The notes under the pieces were generated by a model. That model saw nothing but the letters and a program-made list of their open reading frames with translations, was not told where the DNA came from and searched no databases. The position numbers and the translations under genes are program-made. From a virus, in the IMG/VR virus record IMGVR_UViG_3300009551_000014, positions 1 to 62,758 of that record: a DNA stretch of 62,758 nucleotides; one strand, written 5' to 3'. The stretch's first letter is position 1. Every line of letters begins with the position of its first letter. Below, in pieces: positions 13,146-19,882 of this stretch.

Positions 13146-13426
13146 GCATCCAATACGGCACTTACAAGCGCGAAGGCGTGTTCGTGTTCCTCGGCCCTTT
13201 CCGCGACACGGCAGAGGATGCCATAGCATTCTGCTGTGAGGAGAACCTCCGCCTCGGTCATGAGGCGTGGGACATCTACACCGTGGACGCTCCGTTCACC
13301 CCCAACACGGGTCAGTGGATCCATTCTCCGGCCCCGGTGGACTTCATCAGGCGCACTCCTAAGGGTTGGTCGGTACTGCCCGGTTCCGATGAGGCAGAGG
13401 ACTGTCTAGACGATTGTGCACCGTGA
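13142..13426 (+). CDS. Hypothetical protein (94 aa)
   Basis: ATGA overlap. Starts MSIQYGTYKREGVFVFLGPF, with FRDTAEDAIAFCCEENLRLG and an acidic end (DEAEDCLDDCAP). The first half looks like the two preceding paralogues (short beta strand, helix of AxDAIxF type) and may be a more distant member. No function assigned. Confidence 0.62.
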   Translation: MSIQYGTYKREGVFVFLGPFRDTAEDAIAFCCEENLRLGHEAWDIYTVDAPFTPNTGQWIHSPAPVDFIRRTPKGWSVLPGSDEAEDCLDDCAP

Positions 13427-13427
13427 C

Positions 13428-13694
13428 ATGACTGATACTGCTGTAGAGACAACCTCGGTCACCCTCCTGGATGAAATACTCGACAAAGAGTTCACGTGTG
13501 AGGCTCAGACCTATCTATGCAACCGTCCAGCCGAGTGGATGAGTACGACCATTGACTGCGGGTGCGAGTCAGCCCTGTGCGATCCTTGCAAGCAGAAGGA
13601 AGAGCGCGAAGAGGCTAGCAACTCGTATTCTTATGGCATATGCGTTGCCTGTTATAGCAGGTGCCGCAACAGGTACCTGCACAGGAGAATCTGA
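13428..13694 (+). CDS. Cys-rich zinc-binding protein (88 aa)
   Basis: ATG 13428 is preferred over GTG 13416. Nine cysteines occur as CEAQTYLC, CGCESALCDPC and CVACYSRC, consistent with two or three zinc sites in a treble-clef or RING-like arrangement. An acidic EEREEAS helix joins the two halves. Probably a protein- or nucleic-acid-binding module. Confidence 0.62.
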   Translation: MTDTAVETTSVTLLDEILDKEFTCEAQTYLCNRPAEWMSTTIDCGCESALCDPCKQKEEREEASNSYSYGICVACYSRCRNRYLHRRI

Positions 13695-13969
13695 TGGAAC
13701 TGATCCTGCACCACACCTTCATCACCGCTGACGGGCGTACGGATGTGGCCATAGCCGAGAGAGCCAAACTCGCGGCCCTCCTGCGCACCCATCGCGGTGA
13801 GTGGGCTATCATCCGCTACTGGAGCACGCGGCGCAAGGCTCAGCAATCGGCTGCCTCGATCAACCGCAATTGCTCAGCCTCGTTCCCTGCGATCGACTTC
13901 GAAGGCGACTACCGCCTCGTCAACGACCAGTGGGCCGTCCTGGTGCGCTACCTGGGGGATGGAGAATGA
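13694..13969 (+). CDS. Hypothetical protein (91 aa)
   Basis: ATG with AGGAG upstream; TGATG overlap. MELILHHTFITADGRTDVAI is followed by a basic helix LAALLRTHRGEWAIIRYWST and RKAQQSAASINRN. This resembles small phage proteins of the RYW-S/T-RKxAxxxAxxI type with no known function. Confidence 0.6.
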   Translation: MELILHHTFITADGRTDVAIAERAKLAALLRTHRGEWAIIRYWSTRRKAQQSAASINRNCSASFPAIDFEGDYRLVNDQWAVLVRYLGDGE

Positions 13970-14295
13970 ATCAATTCGCTGTCGGAGATATCATCGCAGT
14001 GCCCAAGGGTGCTCACAAGGACCTCGGAGAATGCCTTAAGCACGAGAGTGCCTACATAGGTGTGCTTACCAGGTTCACTGATCATGGAAAGTGCGCTTAT
14101 GTGCACCCTCTTGACGGATACATAGAGTACAACTCCGTGCGGCTCGCTGACGTCACCAAGGCCAAGCGTGGTCGCGGTCCGGGTTGGTACCGCCGCAAGG
14201 GTTCTTATACAGCTGGCGAGCCGTGGTGTATAGACCCGGGTAGGGATTGGGAAAAAATGTCCGTGCATCTCGAAAATGCTAGGTGGGAAGACTAA
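13966..14295 (+). CDS. Hypothetical protein (109 aa)
   Basis: Begins MNQFAVGDIIAVPKGAHKD and includes VLTRFTDHGKCAYVHPLDG, a beta-barrel-like pattern similar to small KOW or SH3 folds. The C-terminal part is basic with WYRRKGSYTAGEPW. No family recognised. Confidence 0.6.
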   Translation: MNQFAVGDIIAVPKGAHKDLGECLKHESAYIGVLTRFTDHGKCAYVHPLDGYIEYNSVRLADVTKAKRGRGPGWYRRKGSYTAGEPWCIDPGRDWEKMSVHLENARWED

Positions 14296-14471
14296 TGACT
14301 GAGACCTGCGTCATCTGCAAGCGCAAAGACGACCGCTCGAACGGATTCGCCCTGACACGCTGTTGCTGTGAGGAGGATTGGATCTGCGGCAAGTGCTGCC
14401 GAAACGAAACCCTCGACACCTACCTCAAGACAGTAGACTACTACACTACTCCGGAAGTGGAATACCAGTGA
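14295..14471 (+). CDS. Zinc-finger micropeptide (58 aa)
   Basis: TAATG overlap. Cysteines in CVICKRKDD, CCCEEDWICGKCC form C-x2-C pairs spaced like a treble-clef finger. Acidic/Tyr-rich C-terminus. No enzyme motif. Confidence 0.6.
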   Translation: MTETCVICKRKDDRSNGFALTRCCCEEDWICGKCCRNETLDTYLKTVDYYTTPEVEYQ

Positions 14472-14698
14472 CCTACCGGGTAAGTTACGAGATCCACAAG
14501 CGCTCGCGGGGGTGGGTCTATCAGGTGCACAACTTCGACGAGTACGGCCTGGGATGGGTTCCTGCCGGTAGCCCGCACCAGATACGTTCAAAAGCCGAAG
14601 CGCTGGTGGCGCTCGGGATGTTCTTGGAAAGAACAAATCAGGTCGGCGTCGGTCCCATCCGCCGTGTGCACGTCGAGAGGCAGGTGGACGATGCCTAG
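14468..14698 (+). CDS. Hypothetical protein (76 aa)
   Basis: GTGA overlap. Starts MTYRVSYEIHKRSRGWVYQV, a strand pattern reminiscent of the F-x-P-G-[WY]-Y family at 20.9-24.5 kb, but without that motif. The second half is helical (KAEALVALGMFLERTNQV) and resembles double-stranded RNA-binding or DUF1508-like folds only superficially. Confidence 0.58.
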   Translation: MTYRVSYEIHKRSRGWVYQVHNFDEYGLGWVPAGSPHQIRSKAEALVALGMFLERTNQVGVGPIRRVHVERQVDDA

Positions 14699-14798
14699 AA
14701 TCCTGGGGCCCGGTGCTTCCGGTCGCTGTCTGGAGTGCGACTCCAAGGGTCATCACGCGTGGTGGTGTAAGCGCCGCCCGGGAGGGGGTAAGAGCTGA
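14691..14798 (+). CDS. CCHC zinc-knuckle micropeptide (35 aa)
   Basis: CLECDSKGHHAWWC fits C-x2-C-x4-H-x4-C exactly, the retroviral-type zinc knuckle that binds single-stranded nucleic acid. The rest is basic (KRRPGGGKS). It overlaps the upstream gene by eight bases and the next gene by one (TGATG). Confidence 0.65.
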   Translation: MPRILGPGASGRCLECDSKGHHAWWCKRRPGGGKS

Positions 14799-14899
14799 TG
14801 AGACTACCCGATGGATTCAACGACTGGGTTATCGCCCTGGTCGGCGTAGGCATTATCGTCATGTGGGTGGGCTACTTCGCAGGAGCTTGGGGAAACTAA
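14798..14899 (+). CDS. Membrane micropeptide (33 aa)
   Basis: After MRLPDGFNDW comes a single transmembrane helix (VIALVGVGIIVMWVGYFAG). Last gene before the strand switch at terS. Confidence 0.55.
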   Translation: MRLPDGFNDWVIALVGVGIIVMWVGYFAGAWGN

Positions 14900-14908
14900 G
14901 TATAGGGT
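14891..14908 (+). promoter_or_regulatory. GGAAAC-TAAGTATAGGGT motif, copy 1
   Basis: Bases 14896-14905 read CTAAGTATAG. With flanking GGAAAC and GGT this matches 18341-18360 almost base for base; a third core lies at 17137-17146. All three fall at or beside intergenic control regions. Confidence 0.45.
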
Positions 14909-15005
14909 GTTTTCGAGAAATTTTTTCGATAGGTGGCTGTCAAAAAAATTTTCGGGGACCGGCAAAAGTAACTCACGGAACTTCGACATCCACGCGCGAG
15001 ACACC

Positions 15006-15122
15006 GACCGGTCATCAGTGCACTGATCTCAGTACCTTGCGCAGTACCTACGTAGTACCTTGTGGCACTCCGACCGGTCACTGATCGGTGTATCTAGTAG
15101 GTACTGAGACCGGTCACTGATC
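15006..15122. repeat. Dense repeat cluster at the 3' end of terS
   Basis: Three GACCGGTCA copies (15006, 15072, 15108; the last two extend to an identical 15-mer ending CTGATC). Three AGTACCT copies at 15031, 15043 and 15054 with helical spacing, an inverted AGGTACT near 15099, and a 14-bp palindrome ATCAGTGCACTGAT at 15014-15027. The third GACCGGTCA copy overlaps the terS stop codon. This arrangement suits a protein-binding site such as pac. Confidence 0.6.
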
Positions 15123-15935
15123 ATCAGTGGCATGGTCCTGATCGACCTCCACTGATTCCACCTCGATAACCTCGGCGCTCGCAGTAGGCGAGGGGAGCGC
15201 TCCAGCCTTGGCGAGGATTGAGGCAATGGCCATAAGGTCATTGGCATCAGTATGCTTAGACACATGCACATCCCCTTTGATAGTAGTGTCTATAGTAGTC
15301 TTACTAGTAGGGTTGTAGTCATCAGGGTTGCGTGCTACTAGGTACGCCTGTGCTGCACGCCAGTCCCTGTCCGCATGACCCAACCATCCAGTAACCACCC
15401 TTAGTTCTACCACTGCCTGACTGTGGTCTACTACGAATGCGAAGACATTGTATGGTGCCTGTGGTTGTGGTGTGGGTACAGCGTACGTATCTACCTCATG
15501 CTCGTACTCTGCATCATCTACGTTATCAGCATACACAATAGCGCTTGGCCTTGTGCCTACATCCTCGCCTGTACCACGTTCGTACCATGTATTCCATGTA
15601 TTGAGTGTGATGCCCAACGCACGACGTGCCGCTGTTGGAGACATCCCCTTTAACAAGAGATTCCCTACCGCTGCTACAGTACCTACGTCCAGGTGACCAT
15701 GCCGCAATCCGTAATCCCACTGCTCGCGCGTAGCCATCCGTCGTACTTCGGTGACAGTCCACTTAGTCTTGGGTTTGCCAGTTTCCGTAAAAGCATGCTT
15801 TACCAGCTTGTCACGCTTGGAATCTACGCGTCCTGTGGGTTCTGTGCCAGTGATTTCTAGCATGCGTTCGCCAGCTTGCTGAGATACTACGCCAGGCGGC
15901 AGTGTCTCATTATCCTTATCAGCGTCAAACGCCAT
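15114..15935 (-). CDS. terS: Terminase small subunit
   Basis: 273 residues; ATG with GGAGGA upstream. A central helix-turn-helix region (LLKGMSPTAARRALGITLN near residue 93) is followed by NTWNTWYERG and, near residue 185, DRDWRAAQAYLVARNPDDYN, the motif typical of terS proteins. A short coiled or disordered acidic tail follows. TerS recognises the packaging site and activates the large subunit. Here it stands alone on the minus strand within the plus arm, about 16 kb from terL across the joint, next to a repeat cluster. An AAGCATGCTT palindrome lies within its coding sequence. Confidence 0.72.
   Translation of the reverse strand: MAFDADKDNETLPPGVVSQQAGERMLEITGTEPTGRVDSKRDKLVKHAFTETGKPKTKWTVTEVRRMATREQWDYGLRHGHLDVGTVAAVGNLLLKGMSPTAARRALGITLNTWNTWYERGTGEDVGTRPSAIVYADNVDDAEYEHEVDTYAVPTPQPQAPYNVFAFVVDHSQAVVELRVVTGWLGHADRDWRAAQAYLVARNPDDYNPTSKTTIDTTIKGDVHVSKHTDANDLMAIASILAKAGALPSPTASAEVIEVESVEVDQDHATDDQ
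15791..15800. repeat. AAGCATGCTT palindrome, copy 1
   Basis: Perfect 10-bp palindrome inside terS; one of six in the genome. Confidence 0.6.
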
Positions 15936-16011
15936 AGAAATTCCTCCGTAACATGTGCAACAATACAGCCAAGTCTACCAGAAAAAACATTAAGTTACCG
16001 ACGAGTACCAC

Positions 16012-16039
16012 TTGCGAAGATCTGGCCAGGTGGTAGATT
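16012..16039 (+). promoter_or_regulatory. Weak putative promoter
   Basis: TTGCGA (16012-16017), 16-base spacer, TAGATT (16034-16039), upstream of the gene at 16066 and divergent from terS. Confidence 0.3.
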
Positions 16040-16065
16040 AGTCGGTAGAGAAGGAGATGGGCAGC

Positions 16066-16221
16066 ATGACCAGAAAGCAATCCGCAGAGTTCGACAGAAT
16101 GAACCACGCGGTTATGGCCGCGCTCATGATGCGCGAAGACGCCGAAGCGAAGCATTCCGAAGTCTTGATGATCTTGGCGAGAGAGCAGGAAGCCAGGACG
16201 AATCGCATGCTGGAGGTTTGA
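16066..16221 (+). CDS. Hypothetical helical protein (51 aa)
   Basis: ATG nine bases after GGAG. Wholly helical and Met-rich: MTRKQSAEFDRMNHAVMAAL then MMREDAEAKHSEVLMILARE. It is likely a small oligomerising helix or coiled coil. No family recognised. Confidence 0.55.
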   Translation: MTRKQSAEFDRMNHAVMAALMMREDAEAKHSEVLMILAREQEARTNRMLEV

Positions 16222-16223
16222 TC

Positions 16224-16379
16224 ATGTATCCGACCGAAGAACTGAGCGCGAGGAACCGCTGGCAAGACGAGTACGACACTGCTACTCGTGATCACATGTG
16301 GGAAAGTGAGATGTCCTACGCTTTGCCCGAGGATGACGACGAAATGCTGGACCCGAACTTTGACGGAGCGGAGTGGTGA
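16224..16379 (+). CDS. Hypothetical acidic protein (51 aa)
   Basis: ATG after GGAGG. Strongly acidic C-terminus (ALPEDDDEMLDPNFDGAEW) with a mixed helical N-terminus. No family recognised; short acidic phage proteins can mimic DNA, but nothing specific supports that here. Confidence 0.55.
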   Translation: MYPTEELSARNRWQDEYDTATRDHMWESEMSYALPEDDDEMLDPNFDGAEW

Positions 16380-16382
16380 GCC

Positions 16383-16601
16383 ATGCAGAACTACAAAGTC
16401 AGCGTCAAACACAACAAAGGCAAAGACGCTGTGCACGTGAGCGCGGTCAGCCGTGAATGGGCCGTCAGAACAGCGTTCGACGAGATGCACGACAGAGGTT
16501 ACAAGATCAAAAACATCGGTGACGTCGAAATGTTCGACGAATCCACCGAATTGTGGGTGCTGATTCCCCACCACAAGACTATCAGTCAAGCTTTCGGCTG
16601 A
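16383..16601 (+). CDS. Hypothetical protein (72 aa)
   Basis: Starts MQNYKVSVKHNKGKDAVHVS, with SREWAVRTAFDEMHDRGYKI and DESTELWVLIP: a beta-alpha-beta pattern typical of small dsRBD- or DUF-like phage proteins. No function assigned. Confidence 0.55.
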   Translation: MQNYKVSVKHNKGKDAVHVSAVSREWAVRTAFDEMHDRGYKIKNIGDVEMFDESTELWVLIPHHKTISQAFG

Positions 16602-16655
16602 TTTCCCACAGTCCACTACGTCTACAGCGCCGCAGAGGCGCATCGAGGTCATCAA

Positions 16656-16823
16656 ATGTCATTGCGCAGCGAGCAAAAAGAGCTCTGGGAAGGGCAAAAG
16701 CAGGTCAATCATGCCATTTTGGACTTGATCAACACCCTTGAAGAGCGTGTCAAGCTCTTGGAAGAGAAGTTGCAGGGTGCTGATGACCAGATCAGGGCAC
16801 GAATTAAGGGCCCACAAGCTTAG
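16656..16823 (+). CDS. Coiled-coil protein (55 aa)
   Basis: ATG eight bases after GAGG. A heptad-patterned helix runs through most of the protein (LINTLEERVKLLEEKLQGAD). No other domain. Last gene before the noncoding region. Confidence 0.55.
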   Translation: MSLRSEQKELWEGQKQVNHAILDLINTLEERVKLLEEKLQGADDQIRARIKGPQA

Positions 16824-16969
16824 ACATGGGGCTGATACACCAGCTGGCAAGCTCTGAGACGAAATTCAGCATGTGGTGCGGTGTTGTTACCTGAGTTGTG
16901 GACATTCTCAGGGTTGTTCTGACGTACCACAGGGTGTATCCGATTGGGCTCAAGGCCCTGATGTCTAAG

Positions 16970-17023
16970 ATTCCCCCGGTTGAGCTACCGTTTTAGGCGT
17001 GAACGGCAAGCTCCCGGGGGAAT
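16970..17023 (+). terminator. Long terminator-like hairpin
   Basis: ATTCCCCCGG pairs with CCGGGGGAAT. Inside, GAGCT/AGCTC and CCGTT/AACGG pair further. The tail is TTTCCTGTGTTT. Confidence 0.6.
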
Positions 17024-17136
17024 TTCCTGTGTTTGGTGTCTGTAAGCTATCGGGCGGCTAACACACACATCCCCAAAAGTACAAACTACCCCATTTTAAA
17101 TACCTCGCTAGCTATTATCTTGATATCGAGGTACAT

Positions 17137-17146
17137 CTAAGTATAG
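17137..17146 (+). promoter_or_regulatory. CTAAGTATAG motif, copy 2
   Basis: Core identical to copies at 14896 and 18348, inside the noncoding region. Confidence 0.35.
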
Positions 17147-17191
17147 TACTGGCCTTATAAACCTCCAGGTCAGGACCGGTCCTAAACAAAA

Positions 17192-17201
17192 AAGCATGCT
17201 T
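17192..17201. repeat. AAGCATGCTT palindrome, copy 2
   Basis: Perfect palindrome in the noncoding region, flanked by ACCGGTCC and GACCTG motifs. Confidence 0.6.
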
Positions 17202-17314
17202 TGACCTGCAACGTAGCATCCTGACGAAACCGGTCCAACGGTCAAATACGCCTCTGACCTGGTGTTTTAGGACTAAAGGACTGAATACGCGTTCTACCCC
17301 TCCTATAGAAGGGT

Positions 17315-17375
17315 ATGTAAGAATGTAAGACACCATCAACCACTCTCTAACACTCTAATTCTTACATTCTTACAT
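17315..17375. repeat. 16-bp perfect inverted repeat
   Basis: ATGTAAGAATGTAAGA (17315-17330) and its exact complement (17360-17375), separated by 29 bases. Each arm is itself a tandem of an ATGTAAGA unit. Confidence 0.75.
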
Positions 17376-17589
17376 TACTTTCTTCTTCATATTAGTTTTA
17401 GAGTAGTACAGTCCTTGTTTCAGTATCTTGCAGGTCAGACCCTACGTTTGCTACCAAAGAACGTCTAGGACCTATAGGACTGAATCAGCCTGACCACCCC
17501 AACCCTATGTAAGACCGCACGGTTGACGGCCCTACATACCCCCCTGTATCATTCCTACATACCCTACATACTATGAAAGGACCCACACG

Positions 17590-17817
17590 ATGACCCACAC
17601 GCCCCCGTACCTCTTCGAGGTGGCGGCCAAAGCTCCCGGCGGGTACGTGCGCACCACGCTGCTGATTCAAGCTGATACGGCAGCTGACGCGCTCGTACGT
17701 GCGCTGGATGACCAATTCTTTGCCGAGCAGGTGGCCAAGGGCGCTAACCGCTCGCCGGGCAAGGTGGTATGCACGGTGACACTGCTGGACCGGACCGGGA
17801 AGCCGAGGTATGTATGA
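17590..17817 (+). CDS. Hypothetical protein (75 aa)
   Basis: ATG after AAAGGA, first gene after the noncoding region. Beta-alpha pattern: PYLFEVAAKAPGGYVRTTLL then AADALVRALDDQFFAEQ and VVCTVTLLDRTGK. No family recognised. Confidence 0.6.
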   Translation: MTHTPPYLFEVAAKAPGGYVRTTLLIQADTAADALVRALDDQFFAEQVAKGANRSPGKVVCTVTLLDRTGKPRYV

Positions 17818-18311
17818 GCGCGTCACAGTATCAGCGTCAGCGCCGTGAGCAGGCCAAGGAGCGCGCACAGGGCTATCTGGGCGGGCAGTGCGCGGTATGC
17901 GGCAACCAAGACCGTGACGCCTTGCAGTTCGTGCACAAGGATCCTGATACGGCTGAGTTCAAGATCTCGCAGGGGTTGGCGCGCAAGTGGGATGTTTTGC
18001 GGGCTGAGCTGGACAAATGCGTGTTGCTGTGCAAGGTCTGCATCTCCCAAGGAGGGTACGCTCTCAAGCTGGCCAAGGATGCTAAGGCAGCTAAGGCGTC
18101 CAAGGACGTTTGGGCCGAGCAGTACACGCTAGCGGGGCAGGAATGGCACGCTGAACAGGCCGTGAGGGAGCATAACGAGCACATGGAGAAGTGGATCTCA
18201 GCTACCGGCTGCCTCTGTGACTTCTGCGAGGATGAGCGGCATGGAATCACACCGCCGCCCGCGTACAGGGCGCGCCTGGGACTGCTGAAAGACCGTGACC
18301 CGATCCACTGA
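17814..18311 (+). CDS. HNH-like zinc protein with incomplete motif
   Basis: 165 residues from the ATGA overlap. CAVCGNQDRDALQFVHKD near residue 27 and CVLLCKVC near residue 68 look like the two zinc half-sites of an HNH endonuclease. The usual histidine after the second pair is replaced (KVCISQGGYALK), so nuclease activity is doubtful. A long helical middle (AKDAKAAKASKDVWAEQ) and a second cluster CLCDFCEDERH follow. Best read as a zinc-binding protein of HNH ancestry. Confidence 0.55.
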   Translation: MSASQYQRQRREQAKERAQGYLGGQCAVCGNQDRDALQFVHKDPDTAEFKISQGLARKWDVLRAELDKCVLLCKVCISQGGYALKLAKDAKAAKASKDVWAEQYTLAGQEWHAEQAVREHNEHMEKWISATGCLCDFCEDERHGITPPPAYRARLGLLKDRDPIH

Positions 18312-18347
18312 GCAAAACATCGAGGAAATAAAGTTTTTGAGGAAACT

Positions 18348-18387
18348 CTAAGTATAGGGTTGACATGACGCCCCAAGGTGGTAACGT
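18348..18387 (+). promoter_or_regulatory. CTAAGTATAG motif copy 3 with overlapping promoter
   Basis: CTAAGTATAG at 18348-18357 runs directly into TTGACA (18360-18365), with TAACGT 16 bases later (18382-18387). The motif therefore overlaps the -35 box of the long small-gene operon and could be an operator. Confidence 0.55.
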
Positions 18388-18428
18388 AGTACTTGAGAGA
18401 GAACGACAACAGGCAAGAGGCGAAGATC

Positions 18429-18821
18429 ATGACCAGCACGCAGACCCAGAACACCCGCGAGACGTTCAAGGCCGTCGCTGACAAGTTCGGAGCTGAGAAG
18501 GCTAGGGAACTGTTTCAGACTCTCATGGCTGACCCGGTGAAGCTGGCCGACGCGTACAACCACTACATCTTCTCTGACCTGCGTCAGCGCTGGAGTGACG
18601 TCTACGCCCTGGGTGAGACTGTCAACCGGCGCGCGGGTGGCACTGAGGGCGGTTGGGTCTCTCGCACCACGCAGATGCGGGTAGGCGAGACCTGGTTCGA
18701 GGCGAGCGAGTACAGCTCAGAGGTCAAGACCGTGCGTATACTGCGCCAGTACCATGAGGCCGAAGGCGACTACGACGAGGGTTTTTGGGTCACCGTTTGG
18801 GATGAGGAGACGCAATCGTGA
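18429..18821 (+). CDS. Hypothetical protein (130 aa)
   Basis: First gene of the 18.4-25.1 kb operon. ATG 18429 is preferred over an upstream in-frame TTG. Helical first half (TFKAVADKFGAEKARELFQT), then a beta-rich second half (TWFEASEYSSEVKTVRILRQ, FWVTVWDEE). No family recognised. Confidence 0.62.
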   Translation: MTSTQTQNTRETFKAVADKFGAEKARELFQTLMADPVKLADAYNHYIFSDLRQRWSDVYALGETVNRRAGGTEGGWVSRTTQMRVGETWFEASEYSSEVKTVRILRQYHEAEGDYDEGFWVTVWDEETQS

Positions 18822-19033
18822 ACGTGACGGCGCATCCGACCATCCCCGGCCTGTATAACGCGTGGGAGAAAGATCGATTCTTCTCCACCATCAAGGCCCT
18901 GAACATGCCTGAGGGTCGCGTATGGAGAACCCACGCGTTTTGGTACGAATGGGAAGCAACGGACTATCTGGGGGATTTCCCCACTAAGGCAGAAGCCATC
19001 CAGGCAGTACAGAAGTGGAGTGAGAAGCGATGA
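18818..19033 (+). CDS. Hypothetical protein (71 aa)
   Basis: GTGA overlap. Includes HPTIPGLYNAWEKDRFF and HAFWYEWEATDYLGDFPTKA, ending in a helix AIQAVQKWSEKR. Aromatic-rich small alpha/beta protein of unknown function. Confidence 0.6.
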   Translation: MNVTAHPTIPGLYNAWEKDRFFSTIKALNMPEGRVWRTHAFWYEWEATDYLGDFPTKAEAIQAVQKWSEKR

Positions 19034-19338
19034 GAGCGCACATTATCTACACCCCGGAAGACCACTACGTAACGTTCGTCTGGGGCGGAGGGTACATAGA
19101 CGTCTACACCAACTTCGGTGTCGTCGAGGGCGAGATCGTAGGCGACTGCGTGGACTGTATCAACGTCTACGATTACAACAGCGGCGGGGATGAGCGCGGG
19201 AGTTCGCTGGACGGCCCGCATGCGAACGACACGCTGAGGGAGTTCGAGCACATATGCGACGAGTGGCTGAGGGATCGGCAGGCCGAGGAAGACGAACAGG
19301 ACACTGACGATTACGACGATTACGTAGCGTGCGTGTGA
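19030..19338 (+). CDS. Hypothetical acidic protein (102 aa)
   Basis: ATGA overlap. Beta-rich start (HIIYTPEDHYVTFVWGGGYI) with VGDCVDCINVYDY, then a very acidic tail (EEDEQDTDDYDDYVACV). No family recognised. Confidence 0.6.
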   Translation: MRAHIIYTPEDHYVTFVWGGGYIDVYTNFGVVEGEIVGDCVDCINVYDYNSGGDERGSSLDGPHANDTLREFEHICDEWLRDRQAEEDEQDTDDYDDYVACV

Positions 19339-19532
19339 TGAACAAAGACCTGGATGGTCTGGCTGTATGTCGCTACTGCGGCCAGATCATCCACAAGCCA
19401 GCCATGGGGCCGTGGGATTGCGAGAACCCTGACGGCAGCCGCTTCTACAGTGAATGGGTGAACCACTTCGGTTTCCCCTGGTGTCCCAAGACCGGAGAAC
19501 AGCAGGCTCACGAACCCAAGGAAGACGACTGA
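19338..19532 (+). CDS. Zinc-ribbon-like protein (64 aa)
   Basis: TGATG overlap. CRYCGQIIHKPAMGPWDCEN provides a C-x2-C pair plus a further Cys; FPWCPKTGEQQAH adds Cys and His. Probably a small zinc ribbon. Confidence 0.58.
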   Translation: MNKDLDGLAVCRYCGQIIHKPAMGPWDCENPDGSRFYSEWVNHFGFPWCPKTGEQQAHEPKEDD

Positions 19533-19723
19533 TGACTGAGTACCGCGTATGGTGTGAGAACGGTGACCTGATAGACGTCTGTGATGACGTGGACGAGGCG
19601 TTGTTCACCGTTGACTACTGGCGCAATACCTGTCCGTGTGACGGTGACCAAGACTGTGGAGTGATATACGCACACGGCATCTACATGCAGATTGTTGAGG
19701 ATGGGCAGGAGGTGTACTTATGA
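19532..19723 (+). CDS. Hypothetical Cys/Asp-rich protein (63 aa)
   Basis: TGATG overlap. MTEYRVWCENGDLIDVCDDV then a helix DEALFTVDYWRNT and CPCDGDQDCGVIYAHG. The beta-alpha start resembles other small proteins of the operon. No function assigned. Confidence 0.58.
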   Translation: MTEYRVWCENGDLIDVCDDVDEALFTVDYWRNTCPCDGDQDCGVIYAHGIYMQIVEDGQEVYL

Positions 19724-19878
19724 CCGATGTCAATCTCAGGAATTCGCATCAGGCAAAGCTCGTTTGGGGCTCTCAGGGATGGACCGTCAAGTGTGAGGTC
19801 TGCGGACAGCTTACGGATTGGTGGGCTCGTCCGGAGCTGGCTACGCAGAAGATCAAGGACCACAAGGTTAAGGGCTAA
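19720..19878 (+). CDS. Hypothetical zinc-finger-like protein (52 aa)
   Basis: ATGA overlap. VKCEVCGQLTDWW contains a C-x2-C pair; the C-terminus is a basic helix (ATQKIKDHKVKG). No His/Cys partner pair is clear. Confidence 0.55.
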   Translation: MTDVNLRNSHQAKLVWGSQGWTVKCEVCGQLTDWWARPELATQKIKDHKVKG

Positions 19879-19882
19879 AACT

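Larger units (their letters stand above)
16824..17589. other. Repeat-rich noncoding region, candidate origin or control region
   Basis: 766 bases with no credible gene. It contains a long hairpin (16970-17023), CTAAGTATAG (17137), ACCGGTCC motifs, AAGCATGCTT (17192), two AGGACTGAAT copies (near 17278 and 17477), a 16-bp inverted repeat (17315-17375), an AT/pyrimidine-rich stretch (17341-17400) and three CCTACATAC copies before 17589. This density of sites and local AT-richness are typical of an origin or a master control region. Confidence 0.5.
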
